Source: Acetobacteraceae bacterium
GTDB lineage: Bacteria > Pseudomonadota > Alphaproteobacteria > Acetobacterales > Acetobacteraceae
Direction: 5' to 3'
Assembly: GCA_024280945.1 (NCBI GenBank)
Contig: JAMXLO010000061.1
Coordinates: forward strand, 1-39,481
Length of the DNA stretch: 39,481 nt
Both the position numbers and the translations under genes were made by a program. The notes under the pieces are model-generated. The model was given only the letters and a program-made list of their open reading frames with translations. It was not told the DNA's origin and made no database searches. Shown here one piece after another: positions 8,569-17,219 of the stretch (its first letter is position 1; each line of letters starts with the position of its first letter).

Positions 8569-9749
8569 AACAACGACATCTCGATCTGGTGTTTCTGGGA
8601 CTTTCGCTCTCCTCGTCGTGGGGCAACGGCCATGCCACCACCTATCGCGCGTTGCTTCGCGGCCTGGCGGAATGCGGGCATCGCTTGCTATTCCTTGAGC
8701 GTGATGTCTCCTGGTACGCCGCGGCGCGTGACCTGCCACGACCGGATTTCTGCAAGCTCGAACTCTATCACACCATTGCCGAATTGCCGGCACGCTATGG
8801 CCAACGAATCGCCGCGGCGGATGCCGTCATCGTCGGGTCATATGTGCCCGATGGCATCGCGGTGATCGACTGGGTCAATAGGGCTGCGCGCGGTGTTCGC
8901 GCCTTTTATGACATCGATACTCCGGTCACAGTGGCCGCGCTGGAACACGACCGTTGTGCCTATCTGGCGGCGCGGCAACTGCCGAAGTTCGATCTCTATT
9001 TCTCCTTCACCGGCGGACCTGTGCTGGCGTATCTGGTCAATCGCTTCGGGGTCCGTCGGCCGCGCGCGCTGTACTGCGCCGTGGATGCCGCGCGATATCG
9101 GCCAAAGAAGCTTCTGTCTACTTGGGATCTCGGCTATCTCGGCACCTATGCGCCGGATCGGCAATCGGCGTTGGAGCAGTTGCTACTGGAGCCTGCACGT
9201 CGGCTGCCCGACTGTCGCTTCGTCGTCGCCGGTCCACAATATCCGGATTCTGTCGCATGGCCGGCGAACGTGGAGCGGATCGAGCACCTGCCGCCGGCAG
9301 AGCACGCGGCATTCTATTCCCGCCAGCGCTTCACACTGAATATTACGCGAGCCGACATGGTTCGCACCGGGTGGTCGCCCAGCGTCCGTCTATTCGAGGC
9401 AGCAGCCTGCGGCACGCCCATCATTAGCGACCGCTGGCCGGGATTGGACTCACTGCTGCCCGATGACGATGCCATCCTGACTGCCGGTGACGCCGACGAA
9501 GTGGTACGCGTGTTATGTGGCCTGGATGATAAAAGGCGGCTGCGCATTGCCACTTCGGCGCGCGATATTGTGCTGGCAGACCATACGGGCTTGGCCCGGG
9601 GACGCGAACTGGAGCAGAACCTGTTCGCCTGTATGGATGAATTACAAACGGGAGACTTCGGCAGCTGTGCGGGAGTCATGATGGAGCAGGCCTACAGGCA
9701 ATCTGTCGCGCCCATCTTTATACGGGACGGGCAGGCAGATGACACTTAG
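8565..9749 (+). CDS. CgeB-like glycosyltransferase, copy 3 of 3
   Basis: A 394-residue paralogue opening MKQRHLDLVFLGLSLSSSWG, with the conserved NITRADMVRTGWSPSVRLFE segment and AACGTPIISDRWPGLDSLL in the donor domain. Copies 2 and 3 look closer to each other than to copy 1 (shared N-x-x-R-A-x-M-x-x-T-G-x-S-P pattern). It carries about 45 extra C-terminal residues after the last recognisable helix. ATGA overlap with copy 2; the methyltransferase follows after about 50 bases. Confidence 0.84.
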   Translation: MKQRHLDLVFLGLSLSSSWGNGHATTYRALLRGLAECGHRLLFLERDVSWYAAARDLPRPDFCKLELYHTIAELPARYGQRIAAADAVIVGSYVPDGIAVIDWVNRAARGVRAFYDIDTPVTVAALEHDRCAYLAARQLPKFDLYFSFTGGPVLAYLVNRFGVRRPRALYCAVDAARYRPKKLLSTWDLGYLGTYAPDRQSALEQLLLEPARRLPDCRFVVAGPQYPDSVAWPANVERIEHLPPAEHAAFYSRQRFTLNITRADMVRTGWSPSVRLFEAAACGTPIISDRWPGLDSLLPDDDAILTAGDADEVVRVLCGLDDKRRLRIATSARDIVLADHTGLARGRELEQNLFACMDELQTGDFGSCAGVMMEQAYRQSVAPIFIRDGQADDT

Positions 9750-9797
9750 CGTCATGCGTCTGCGCCTTCCTTGCTGCTGTCCGGCTGCGCAAGAGCG

Positions 9798-10565
9798 ATG
9801 ACCATGTCACAGACTGAAGCAAAGTCGCAACACTTGCATCTGCGTCAGCGCATTCAGGCGCTGGGTCCGTGGTTCCACAACCTGGATCTGGCCGGAATCC
9901 GGACCGCGCCCGACCATTTCCTCGGCGACTATCCCGCCTACAAATGGCAATGTATAGCTGACGTGATCCCCGAAGATCTGGCCGGGTGGACGGTATTGGA
10001 TATCGGCTGCAATGCGGGGTTCTATGCGCTGGAGATGAAGCGCCGCCGCGCCGACCGGGTCATCGCAATCGATTCCGATCAACGTTATTTGCGCCAGGCG
10101 GCGCTTGCAGCGGAGGTAACCGGACTACGGATCGAGCTGCGAAACATGTCTGTCTATGAGGTCGCCTCTCTGCGCCAGAAATTCGATCTCGTACTGTTCA
10201 TGGGCGTGCTCTACCACCTGCGGCACCCGCTGCTGGCCCTGGACCTGATCCACACCCATGTCGCGGGTGATATGCTGATATGCCAGTCATTGCAGCGAGG
10301 CTGCACAGCGATCGCCGATGTGGCTGAGGACTACCCGTTCGACGAGAAGGCAGTCTTCGAACAACCGGGGGCGCCACGCATGCAGTTCGTGGAGCATCGC
10401 TTCGCTGGCGATCCGACGAATTGGTGGATTCCCAACCGCGCTTGCACGGAAGCCATGCTGCGCAGCGCGGGTTTTCGGATCGAGGCCTGGAGGGGCGTGG
10501 ATTGCTATATCTGCCGCCGCGACGAATGCCGCCCCTCGTTGGAGCTGCCACCAGACCCGGAATAG
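9798..10565 (+). CDS. Class I SAM-dependent methyltransferase (CmoB-like/TIGR04290-type)
   Basis: A 255-residue methyltransferase. The SAM-binding motif I is VLDIGCNAGFYALEM (DIGCNAG at 68-74), with an acidic AIDSD turn about 25 residues later and VLFMGVLYHLRHP as the post-II region. The segment ALGPWFHNLDLAG-x-RTAPDH before the fold resembles the DUF1698/CmoB-like family I know as TIGR04290, which occurs with CgeB-like glycosyltransferases. The open frame begins at 9771, but an AAGAG just before 9798 favours 9798 or the ATG at 9804. It closes the operon and probably methylates the sugar product. Confidence 0.82.
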   Translation: MTMSQTEAKSQHLHLRQRIQALGPWFHNLDLAGIRTAPDHFLGDYPAYKWQCIADVIPEDLAGWTVLDIGCNAGFYALEMKRRRADRVIAIDSDQRYLRQAALAAEVTGLRIELRNMSVYEVASLRQKFDLVLFMGVLYHLRHPLLALDLIHTHVAGDMLICQSLQRGCTAIADVAEDYPFDEKAVFEQPGAPRMQFVEHRFAGDPTNWWIPNRACTEAMLRSAGFRIEAWRGVDCYICRRDECRPSLELPPDPE

Positions 10566-10687
10566 CGGTACAGCAACTTTCAATTGACTGTGACCGGGTA
10601 ACCAGAAGTGCTGCTGCTGCCTTCAGGTATCAGCACGCGATCGCAGCGGCGCACAAAATAACTGAGTCAGAGGCAGTGAGGATCGCC

Positions 10688-10957
10688 ATGACGGAAGCCA
10701 ATACGACCATCGATCATGCAGCCATCCGCCGATGGGCGGAGGAGCGTGGCGGCAAACCCACCAGAGTAAAAGGCACCGAGGATGGCAGCGGCGAGGGTAT
10801 CCTACGCTTCGATTTCGCCGAACCGGACGATAAGCTCGAAGAGATCTCGTGGGAGCAGTTTTTCCAAACTTTCGATGATCGCGGGCTCGCTCTTCTTCAT
10901 CAGGACAAGACGTCGGATGGAAAAATGAGTCGGTTCTTCAAGTTCGTCCGCCGCTGA
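10688..10957 (+). CDS. Small conserved-type hypothetical protein (89 aa)
   Basis: An 89-residue protein beginning MTEANTTIDHAAIRRWAEER and ending SRFFKFVRR. I recognise the pattern (RRWAEERGGKP, then an ILRFDF strand, then ISWEQFFQTFDDRGLALL) as a small protein common in alphaproteobacteria. It is often mislabelled '1,4-alpha-glucan branching enzyme', but is far too short for that. Start chosen at the ATG behind GTGAGG; the frame is open further upstream into the methyltransferase gene but reads as its shadow. Function unknown. It lies alone between the glycan and respiratory operons. Confidence 0.7.
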   Translation: MTEANTTIDHAAIRRWAEERGGKPTRVKGTEDGSGEGILRFDFAEPDDKLEEISWEQFFQTFDDRGLALLHQDKTSDGKMSRFFKFVRR

Positions 10958-11124
10958 CCGCAATCGCAGGAGATCGGCCCGCGGCCGTCCCTGTATACCA
11001 ACCCTTGTCGCAAGCGTGACCGACGTAAGAGCCAAGCGGCGAGCCGCATGTGCTATGGCGGCCCTATAGAGGGTGGTCGCCGAACAGCGGTGACGCCGGC
11101 GCGATCAGTGAGGTGCCGCACGCA

Positions 11125-12852
11125 ATGTTTGCCGGGCTCCGACCGAGGCGGATGCTCTTGTGCACCGCCGTGTTGCTGGCTTCTGCCAGCGGCTTCGCCG
11201 TTTCCCTCCAATCGTCCGCCGCCAGCGACATCGATGTCGGCAATGTCGGCGGAATGACACTGCGCCTCGCGCTGCCGATTAGGCAAACTTCCGGAAGCGC
11301 AGGCAGGGCCATCTTTGATCACGATCGGTTGTTCGTGATCACGCCATTCCCGCACAGCGTCCTTGCGTTGAACTTGGCGCGTACCGATGCGTCCGTGCTC
11401 TGGCGTTACAGCCCTCGGGCCGATGGGATGGCCGCGGGACTTGCAACAGGTCATGTCACGACCGACGGCGCCGTATTGTCAGCCGGCCGCCTGTTCCTGA
11501 ATACCTTCGATGGCCACACGATCGCCCTGGATGCTGCGACGGGCGGAGTAGTGTGGGATGTCGCGATGGCCGATGTTGAGCGTGGTGAGACACTGCTCGT
11601 AGCGCCACTGGCGATCGACGACCGTATCTACATCGGCAATAGCGGCAGCGATTTCGGTGTGCGCGGCTGGATGGCGGCACTGAATGCTGCAACGGGACGG
11701 ATGCTGTGGAAGCGGTATAACGCCGGACCGGATGTAGAGGTTGGCATCGGCGAGGGCTTCTCTTCGCCCTATCTTCCCCGCGAGCCCGATCTCGGTGTTA
11801 CGAGCTGGCCGGCCAATGCATGGCAGCAGGGCGGCGGCGGGCTTGCGGACGCGCCAATCTACGATGCACCGCTAGGCCTGCTGATCCATACAACTGGCCA
11901 TCCGGCTCCGATGAACGCTGAGCAGCGGCCGGGTGCGAACTACTTTACCTCCGGCCTATTTGCCCGCGACGCCCTCAGCGGCGACGCGCGGTGGTTTGTG
12001 CCGATCAATCCGCACGATCTCTATGGATTCGGTGCGGCAGGCTCCCTGATCCCGGCAGACATCCACTGGCAGGGCAACAACCGCGCGGTACTGATCCATC
12101 CTGATGCTAACGGCATGGTCTATGTGCTGGACCGGTCGAGCGGACAGATCCTGTCGGCGCACCCATTCCTCGAAGTCAACGCAAGCGAAGGGCTCGACGC
12201 CCGCAGTGGGACGCTCCGCGGAAATCCTGCCAAGGCGGCGCACGTCAATTCGACCACCCGCGACATCTGTCCCGCGTGGCCCGGTGCGACGGGTGGGACA
12301 GCCCGAGCCGCGTTCGCGCCGCAAACTGGCTTACTCTATATCCCGGTAAGCCGGCTCTGCATGGACATGGAGGCGCGCCAGGCTAGTTTCATGCCAGGGA
12401 CGCCGTATATGGGCGCCAATCTCCGGATCAAGCCGCCGCGTGACAGCAACAGACGCGGCGCGCTGCTGGCCTGGGACGTGGCTGCCGGCAGGCTTGCCTG
12501 GTCGGCTGACGAATCCCTGCCGGTCGAGAGCGGTGTGCTGGCAACGGCTGGTGGCGTCGTCTTCTACGGCACGCTCGATGGCTGGTTCAAAGCAGTGGAT
12601 GCAAGCAGCGGACGCCCGCTTTGGCAGTTCCACGCTGCATCCGCGATTGTCGGTCAACCAATCGGCTTTCAGCGGGCGGATGGGCGTCAATACATAGCGG
12701 TGGCGGCCGGTGTAGGCGGTGCGGCAGGAGCGGTGGCTCAGAAAGAAATCGACATCCGTGATGCCACCGCAGCGCGCGGATACGCCAATGCGATACGCGA
12801 TCTAAAGCCCGCCGCGACTGATGGCATGCTGTACATCTTCAGCCTGCCATGA
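11125..12852 (+). CDS. PQQ-dehydrogenase-like beta-propeller with a degenerate cofactor pocket
   Basis: A 575-residue exported protein. The signal peptide (RPRRMLLCTAVLLASASGFAV) supports the start at 11125, with GTGAGGTG about ten bases upstream. The body aligns by eye along the PQQ methanol/ethanol dehydrogenase propeller (ALDAATGGVVWDV, GVRGW, TTGHPAPMN, INPHDLYGFG, DANGMVYVLDR, DICPAWPG, VVFYGTLDGW, GVGG). Against methanol dehydrogenase, the calcium ligands read Glu177 to Asp, Asn261 to His and Asp303 to Gly. PQQ contacts Trp243, Arg331 and the Trp of the AWGG motif read Ala, Ala and Glu, and the vicinal Cys pair is absent. Canonical alcohol oxidation is therefore doubtful. ATGA overlap ties it to a cytochrome c and oxidase genes. 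Confidence 0.8.
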   Translation: MFAGLRPRRMLLCTAVLLASASGFAVSLQSSAASDIDVGNVGGMTLRLALPIRQTSGSAGRAIFDHDRLFVITPFPHSVLALNLARTDASVLWRYSPRADGMAAGLATGHVTTDGAVLSAGRLFLNTFDGHTIALDAATGGVVWDVAMADVERGETLLVAPLAIDDRIYIGNSGSDFGVRGWMAALNAATGRMLWKRYNAGPDVEVGIGEGFSSPYLPREPDLGVTSWPANAWQQGGGGLADAPIYDAPLGLLIHTTGHPAPMNAEQRPGANYFTSGLFARDALSGDARWFVPINPHDLYGFGAAGSLIPADIHWQGNNRAVLIHPDANGMVYVLDRSSGQILSAHPFLEVNASEGLDARSGTLRGNPAKAAHVNSTTRDICPAWPGATGGTARAAFAPQTGLLYIPVSRLCMDMEARQASFMPGTPYMGANLRIKPPRDSNRRGALLAWDVAAGRLAWSADESLPVESGVLATAGGVVFYGTLDGWFKAVDASSGRPLWQFHAASAIVGQPIGFQRADGRQYIAVAAGVGGAAGAVAQKEIDIRDATAARGYANAIRDLKPAATDGMLYIFSLP

Positions 12853-13385
12853 TGCGGAGGCACTGCATGCTGCTCATTGCGCTTGCCCTGCTCGCCTGCA
12901 AGCGTGAGGCTCGCGAGCTCCGAACCGATCCCCCAGCGACGGACGCATTGAATGGCGTCGTGCCAATGGCCAATCGGATCAACGGCGGTCTGCCGCGCAT
13001 CTTCATCGCGCAGGGCAGTCCTTATGAGAACAATGCGTATCAACTCGGTCAGGGCAAGCGGCTCTATGACTGGTTCAATTGCAAGGGCTGTCACGCGAAT
13101 GGCGGCGGCGCCTCCGGACCTGCGCTCACCGATGGCCGGTGGCGCTACGGCCCTGATCCCGTGTCCATCTTTTTGACCATCCGTGACGGCCGGCCACACG
13201 GCATGCCCGCTTTCGCCAACCGGTTGACCACAGAGCAGATCTGGCAGCTCACTGGTTATGTTCGCACCATGGGCGCGTATTCGGCGCAGACCGCGGCGCC
13301 TAGCCGGAATGACGAGATGCAGTCGCGGCCGGCTGAAAACCGCGCGCCGGCTGCGACCGAGATCCGCATGCCGCCGAGCCGCTAG
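12849..13385 (+). CDS. Lipoprotein c-type cytochrome (monoheme)
   Basis: A 178-residue periplasmic cytochrome c. The N-terminus MMRRHCMLLIALALLAC ends in a lipobox-like LLAC (C17), so it is probably a membrane-anchored lipoprotein. The heme site is CKGCH (C78, C81, H82) and the likely axial Met is in HGMPAF. The C-terminal 40 residues are low-complexity. An ATGA overlap with the propeller gene and a three-base gap to subunit II place it as an electron carrier between a periplasmic donor and the oxidase. Confidence 0.86.
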   Translation: MMRRHCMLLIALALLACKREARELRTDPPATDALNGVVPMANRINGGLPRIFIAQGSPYENNAYQLGQGKRLYDWFNCKGCHANGGGASGPALTDGRWRYGPDPVSIFLTIRDGRPHGMPAFANRLTTEQIWQLTGYVRTMGAYSAQTAAPSRNDEMQSRPAENRAPAATEIRMPPSR

Positions 13386-13388
13386 GCG

Positions 13389-14363
13389 ATGCGCGCATTG
13401 GCAACTTCTCTGGCTCTGCTCTGTGCAGGCTGCACCGGGTCGCAGACGGTACTGGCCCCGATGGGACCGCAGGCTGCGCAACTGAACTGGCTGCTGTGGT
13501 CGTTCATCCTGATCTGCGGAATCATCTGGCTGCTCGTGATGTTCGTCCTCGTACTCGCACTCCGGTACGCGGCTGTGCCTTCCCAACGGGGGGAACGCAG
13601 GGCAGCCGTCATCGTGGGTGTCTCGGTCGCAGCCAGCGCGCTGGTCATCATTGTGCTGACTGTTATGAGCTATGCGGCCACGCGCGGATTATCGGTTGCG
13701 GCTGATGACCCACTGGTGATCCGGCTACGGGGTTATCAATGGTGGTGGGAGGTCACCTATACCGACAGACGGCCCGATCGAATGCTGGTCACCGCGAACG
13801 AGATCCACGTTCCGGTGGGTCATCCAATCAACATCGAGCTCAGTGCGGCGGATGTCATCCACTCCTTCTGGGTGCCGAATCTCGTGGGCAAGCAGGATCT
13901 GATCCCTGGCCGCCGCAATGACCTGACCTTCACCGCCAGTCGTCCTGGCGTGTATCGCGGCCAGTGCGCCGAGTTTTGTGGCCTGCAGCACGCGCACATG
14001 GCGCTGCTGGTCATTGCGGAGGAGCCCGCCGCGTTCGAAGCGTGGCGGGACGCACAGCTGCAGGTGGCGCGGCCGCCCGAGACGATAGAACAGGAGGCTG
14101 GACGCACCTTCTTCGTCAGCCAGCCCTGCGCCGCCTGTCACACGGTACGCGGCACCAACGCCGCCGGCACTCTCGGCCCGGACCTTACCCACGTCGCGAG
14201 CCGGCGCACGATCGCCGCCGGGTTGCTGGAGACGACGCGCGGCTCGCTTGCTGCCTGGATCGCCGATCCCCAGACGATCAAGCCAGGCAACAACATGCCG
14301 ATGGTGACGATGACGCCGGAGCAACTGCGCGCGGTGTCGGCCTGGCTGGTGGACTTGCAATGA
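13389..14363 (+). CDS. coxB: Cytochrome c oxidase subunit II with fused cytochrome c domain
   Basis: A 324-residue caa3-type subunit II. A lipobox-like CAGC (C15) precedes two membrane helices (about 33-60 and 72-95). The cupredoxin domain has the aromatic patch GYQWWWEV and a full CuA site: H158, C193, E195, C197, H201, M204 (CAEFCGLQHAHM). A C-terminal cytochrome c domain carries CAACH (C247, C250, H251) and a likely axial Met in GNNMPM. It receives electrons from soluble or tethered cytochromes and passes them through CuA to subunit I. The gene context resembles the alternative CoxMNOP-type oxidase of rhizobia; CoxM is the corresponding subunit there. Confidence 0.93.
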   Translation: MRALATSLALLCAGCTGSQTVLAPMGPQAAQLNWLLWSFILICGIIWLLVMFVLVLALRYAAVPSQRGERRAAVIVGVSVAASALVIIVLTVMSYAATRGLSVAADDPLVIRLRGYQWWWEVTYTDRRPDRMLVTANEIHVPVGHPINIELSAADVIHSFWVPNLVGKQDLIPGRRNDLTFTASRPGVYRGQCAEFCGLQHAHMALLVIAEEPAAFEAWRDAQLQVARPPETIEQEAGRTFFVSQPCAACHTVRGTNAAGTLGPDLTHVASRRTIAAGLLETTRGSLAAWIADPQTIKPGNNMPMVTMTPEQLRAVSAWLVDLQ

Positions 14364-16291
14364 TGCGCGCGGAAGCAGGCGATCTGCAGCACTCCATCGC
14401 ACCGGACATGCGCGACACCGACCTTGCGCCGGAGGTGCTGGATCGGCAGCTCGAGCGGGTGTGGGGAACACCGGCGACGCTGTGGGGCATCCTCGCCACG
14501 GTTGACCACAAGCGCATCGGCCGTCGCTATGTCGCGACGGCGTTCATCTTCCTGGCAATGGGTGGCGTTCTCGCCCTGCTGATGCGGCTGCAACTCGCGG
14601 GACCTGAGCGGCGGCTGATCGGTCCCGATCGTTACAACCAGATCTTCACCATGCACGGCGCCAATATGATGTTCCTGTTCGCCGTGCCGGTGATGGAGGC
14701 CATCGCGGTTTACCTCGTGCCGCTGATGGTCGGGACCCGCAACATCGCGTTCCCGCGGCTGAACGCATTCTCCTACTGGATCTACCTTGCGGGTGGTGTG
14801 CTGCTCTGGGTTGCCTTCGCCCTCGACATGGGCCCCGACATCGGCTGGTTCGCCTATGTGCCGCTGTCCGGTCCGCAATATGGCAGCGGCAAGCGTGCCG
14901 ACATCTGGGCGCAGATGATCACCTTCACCGAAATCGCCGCACTCGCCGTCGCGGTGGAGCTCGTGGTGACGGTGCTGAAGCAGCGTGCGCCCGGCATGTC
15001 GCTCGACAGAGTGCCGCTGTTCGTCTGGGCGATGCTGGTCACCTCCTTCTGCGTCATCATGGCGATGCCGGCGATCATGGTGGCCAGCACGTCTTTGATC
15101 CTGGATCGGCTGGTCGGCACGCATTTCTACAACCCAGCGGAAGGCGGCGATGTGCTGCTGTGGCAGCATCTGTTTTGGTTCTTCGGCCACCCCGAGGTTT
15201 ACATCATCTTCCTACCGGCGGTCGGCATGATCTCTGGGATCTTGCCCACCTTCGCGCGGCGACCGATCTTCGGCTACCTGCCGCTGGTACTGGCGCTGAT
15301 CGCGACTGGCATCCTCGCCTTCGGCCTGTGGGTGCACCACATGTTCGCGACGGGTCTGCCGCGCCTCGGCGAGAGCTTCTTCACTGCGTCGAGCATGGCG
15401 ATCGCGATCCCCAATGGCGTGCAGATCTTCTGCTGGCTGGCCACACTGGCCTTGGGACGGCCGGTGCTAGCCGCGCCGCTGCTGTTCGTGCTGGCGTTCT
15501 TCTTCACCTTCATCATCGGCGGATTGAGCGGTGTGATGGTCGCGTCTGTGCCGCTCGATACCCAGGTGCACGACACGTACTTCGTCGTCGCGCACTTCCA
15601 CTACGTGCTGATCGGTGGCGCGGTATTTCCGCTGATGGGAGCAATCTACTACTGGTTTCCCAAGCTGACTGGCCGGATGATGAGCGAACGCGTCGGTCGC
15701 GTTGTATGCGGGCTCGTGTTTGTTGGTTTCAACTTGACATTCTTTCCCATGCACATCCTGGGCCTGCAAGGCATGCCGCGCCGTATTTACACCTACCAGC
15801 CGGACATGCCATGGGGCGGCCTCAACCTGTTCGTGAGCCTTAGCTCATGCCTGCTGGCTGCCGGCTTTCTGATATTCTTCATCGATATCATGCGCTGCAT
15901 GCGATGGGGTTTGCCCGCAGGCGATAACCCATGGAATGCGGCGACGCTTGAATGGGCAACAACGTCGCCTCCGCGCAGCTATAATTTTGCCCGCATTCCA
16001 GTCGTGTCCAGCGCCAATCCGCTGTGGGATGAGCCGGAGCTGCTGGTGTCATCCGGACTGCGTGTCGAGCGGCGCGAGCTGGTTATCAGCACGGTCGCCG
16101 CGGCGGTGCCCGAGGCGCGCGATGCCTCGCCGGCGAACTCGATCTGGCCATTCTTCGCCGCCATCGCCACCACCGGGATGCTGATCAGTTCTATCTTCAC
16201 GCCGTGGGCGGTGGTGTGGGGCTCGCTCCCGGTGATGGTGACGCTGATCGGGTGGTTCTGGCCCAAATCCACACCCGAGGACCAGGCATGA
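14360..16291 (+). CDS. coxA: Cytochrome c oxidase subunit I, proton-channel residues altered
   Basis: A 643-residue heme-copper oxidase subunit I with about 12 helices plus C-terminal extension. Metal ligands are intact: H99 (TMHG), H277 and Y281 (GHPEVY, the His-Tyr crosslink), H326/H327, H412 and H414 (VAHFHY). E279 of the D-channel end is kept. The D-channel entrance Asp (D124 in Paracoccus, GAPDMAFP) is Asn here (N128, GTRNIAFP), and the K-channel Lys (K354, PTGIKIF) is Gln (Q355, PNGVQIF). Pumping may differ from standard aa3. Start from the ATGA overlap with subunit II; the frame is open further upstream only as a shadow of coxB. Confidence 0.93.
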   Translation: MMRAEAGDLQHSIAPDMRDTDLAPEVLDRQLERVWGTPATLWGILATVDHKRIGRRYVATAFIFLAMGGVLALLMRLQLAGPERRLIGPDRYNQIFTMHGANMMFLFAVPVMEAIAVYLVPLMVGTRNIAFPRLNAFSYWIYLAGGVLLWVAFALDMGPDIGWFAYVPLSGPQYGSGKRADIWAQMITFTEIAALAVAVELVVTVLKQRAPGMSLDRVPLFVWAMLVTSFCVIMAMPAIMVASTSLILDRLVGTHFYNPAEGGDVLLWQHLFWFFGHPEVYIIFLPAVGMISGILPTFARRPIFGYLPLVLALIATGILAFGLWVHHMFATGLPRLGESFFTASSMAIAIPNGVQIFCWLATLALGRPVLAAPLLFVLAFFFTFIIGGLSGVMVASVPLDTQVHDTYFVVAHFHYVLIGGAVFPLMGAIYYWFPKLTGRMMSERVGRVVCGLVFVGFNLTFFPMHILGLQGMPRRIYTYQPDMPWGGLNLFVSLSSCLLAAGFLIFFIDIMRCMRWGLPAGDNPWNAATLEWATTSPPRSYNFARIPVVSSANPLWDEPELLVSSGLRVERRELVISTVAAAVPEARDASPANSIWPFFAAIATTGMLISSIFTPWAVVWGSLPVMVTLIGWFWPKSTPEDQA

Positions 16292-16905
16292 CGAGTATCT
16301 TGCAGAAGCCCCGTATGGCTTTCGATTTGTCGGAGTTGCCGCTGCACGGGAAGCGTAGCGCCAGCCTGACTTGGTGGGGCACTCTTGGGTTCATGCTGAT
16401 CGAGGGCAGCGGCTTCGCCCTGGTGTTGGCAGTCTACCTGTACCTGGCATCGATTGCGACGGAATGGCCACTTGGCGCGCCGCCACCGGATCTGCTGCCG
16501 GGCACGATTGTCACGGCTGTGCTGCTACTAAGCCTTATACCGAACATGCTGGTCAGTCGGTGGGCGCGACAGGAAGACCTGCGCAAGGTGCGCATCGGAA
16601 TGATCGTGATGGCGCTGCTGGGGATTGCACCACTCGTGCCACGCGCGTTCGAGTTCTCTGCCCTGAACGTGCTGTGGGACAGCAACGCCTATGGCTCAAT
16701 CACCTGGACCTTGCTGGGACTGCACACGACACACCTGATAACGGACCTGATAGACACGCTGGTGCTCTCGGCTCTGATGTTCACACGGCACGGACGCAAT
16801 CCGCGCCGCTTCGGCGACGTGCAGGACAATGCGATGTACTGGAACTTCGTCGTGCTGACATGGCTGCCGATATATGCCAGCCTGTACGGAATCCCACGTT
16901 TATGA
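16288..16905 (+). CDS. Heme-copper oxidase subunit III-like protein
   Basis: A 205-residue membrane protein with five apparent helices. The segments WWGTLGFMLIEGSGFALVLA and LLGLHTTHLITDLIDT match the helix with the E and the H-x-x-H-x-x-x-D element of subunit III. It is short compared with 7-helix subunit III, like the CoxO/CoxP-type proteins of alternative oxidase clusters. Start is fixed by an ATGA overlap with subunit I; another ATGA overlap leads to the next small membrane gene. Confidence 0.85.
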   Translation: MTSILQKPRMAFDLSELPLHGKRSASLTWWGTLGFMLIEGSGFALVLAVYLYLASIATEWPLGAPPPDLLPGTIVTAVLLLSLIPNMLVSRWARQEDLRKVRIGMIVMALLGIAPLVPRAFEFSALNVLWDSNAYGSITWTLLGLHTTHLITDLIDTLVLSALMFTRHGRNPRRFGDVQDNAMYWNFVVLTWLPIYASLYGIPRL

Positions 16906-17219
16906 TGGTGCGAGCACGACGACTGGGGACGGCCTGGCTGGCCGCAGCCGCTGCTCCGTTGCTCTGGGCAGCGACCACGCAGATTGGTCAGATCCTGCCA
17001 TACATAGATTGCCAGCACGAACACCGTTGGACTGCGATCACTGCGCTGGCGGCCGCCGCGCTGGCGCTGTTTGCTGGCGGCATCTGCTGGGCGAACAGGT
17101 CACTGACGCATACCGGTCGGTTCCTCTGTGGCATCAGTAGCCTGCTCGCTTTGGTACTCGCGTTTGCCATGCTTCTGCAATCAACGGCTGGCTTTGTGCT
17201 TACAGGCTGCGAGCGATGA
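16902..17219 (+). CDS. Small membrane protein of the oxidase cluster
   Basis: A 105-residue protein with three likely membrane helices (residues about 11-25, 44-64 and 75-100) and a short C-terminal FVLTGCER. Two ATG codons stand in tandem; I use the first, which overlaps the previous stop. I recognise no family. Its place between subunit III and CtaG with stop/start overlaps on both sides argues for a small subunit or assembly factor of this oxidase. Confidence 0.75.
   Translation: MMVRARRLGTAWLAAAAAPLLWAATTQIGQILPYIDCQHEHRWTAITALAAAALALFAGGICWANRSLTHTGRFLCGISSLLALVLAFAMLLQSTAGFVLTGCER

Noticed and set aside
10421-10687. Long N-terminal extension of the 89-aa protein
   Set aside because: The extension is an out-of-frame shadow of the methyltransferase gene; a GTGAGG and ATG at 10688 give the family's usual start.
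14138-15190. 350-codon minus-strand open frame
   Set aside because: Antisense to the oxidase subunit I and II genes; His/Arg/Gln-rich composition with no family pattern.
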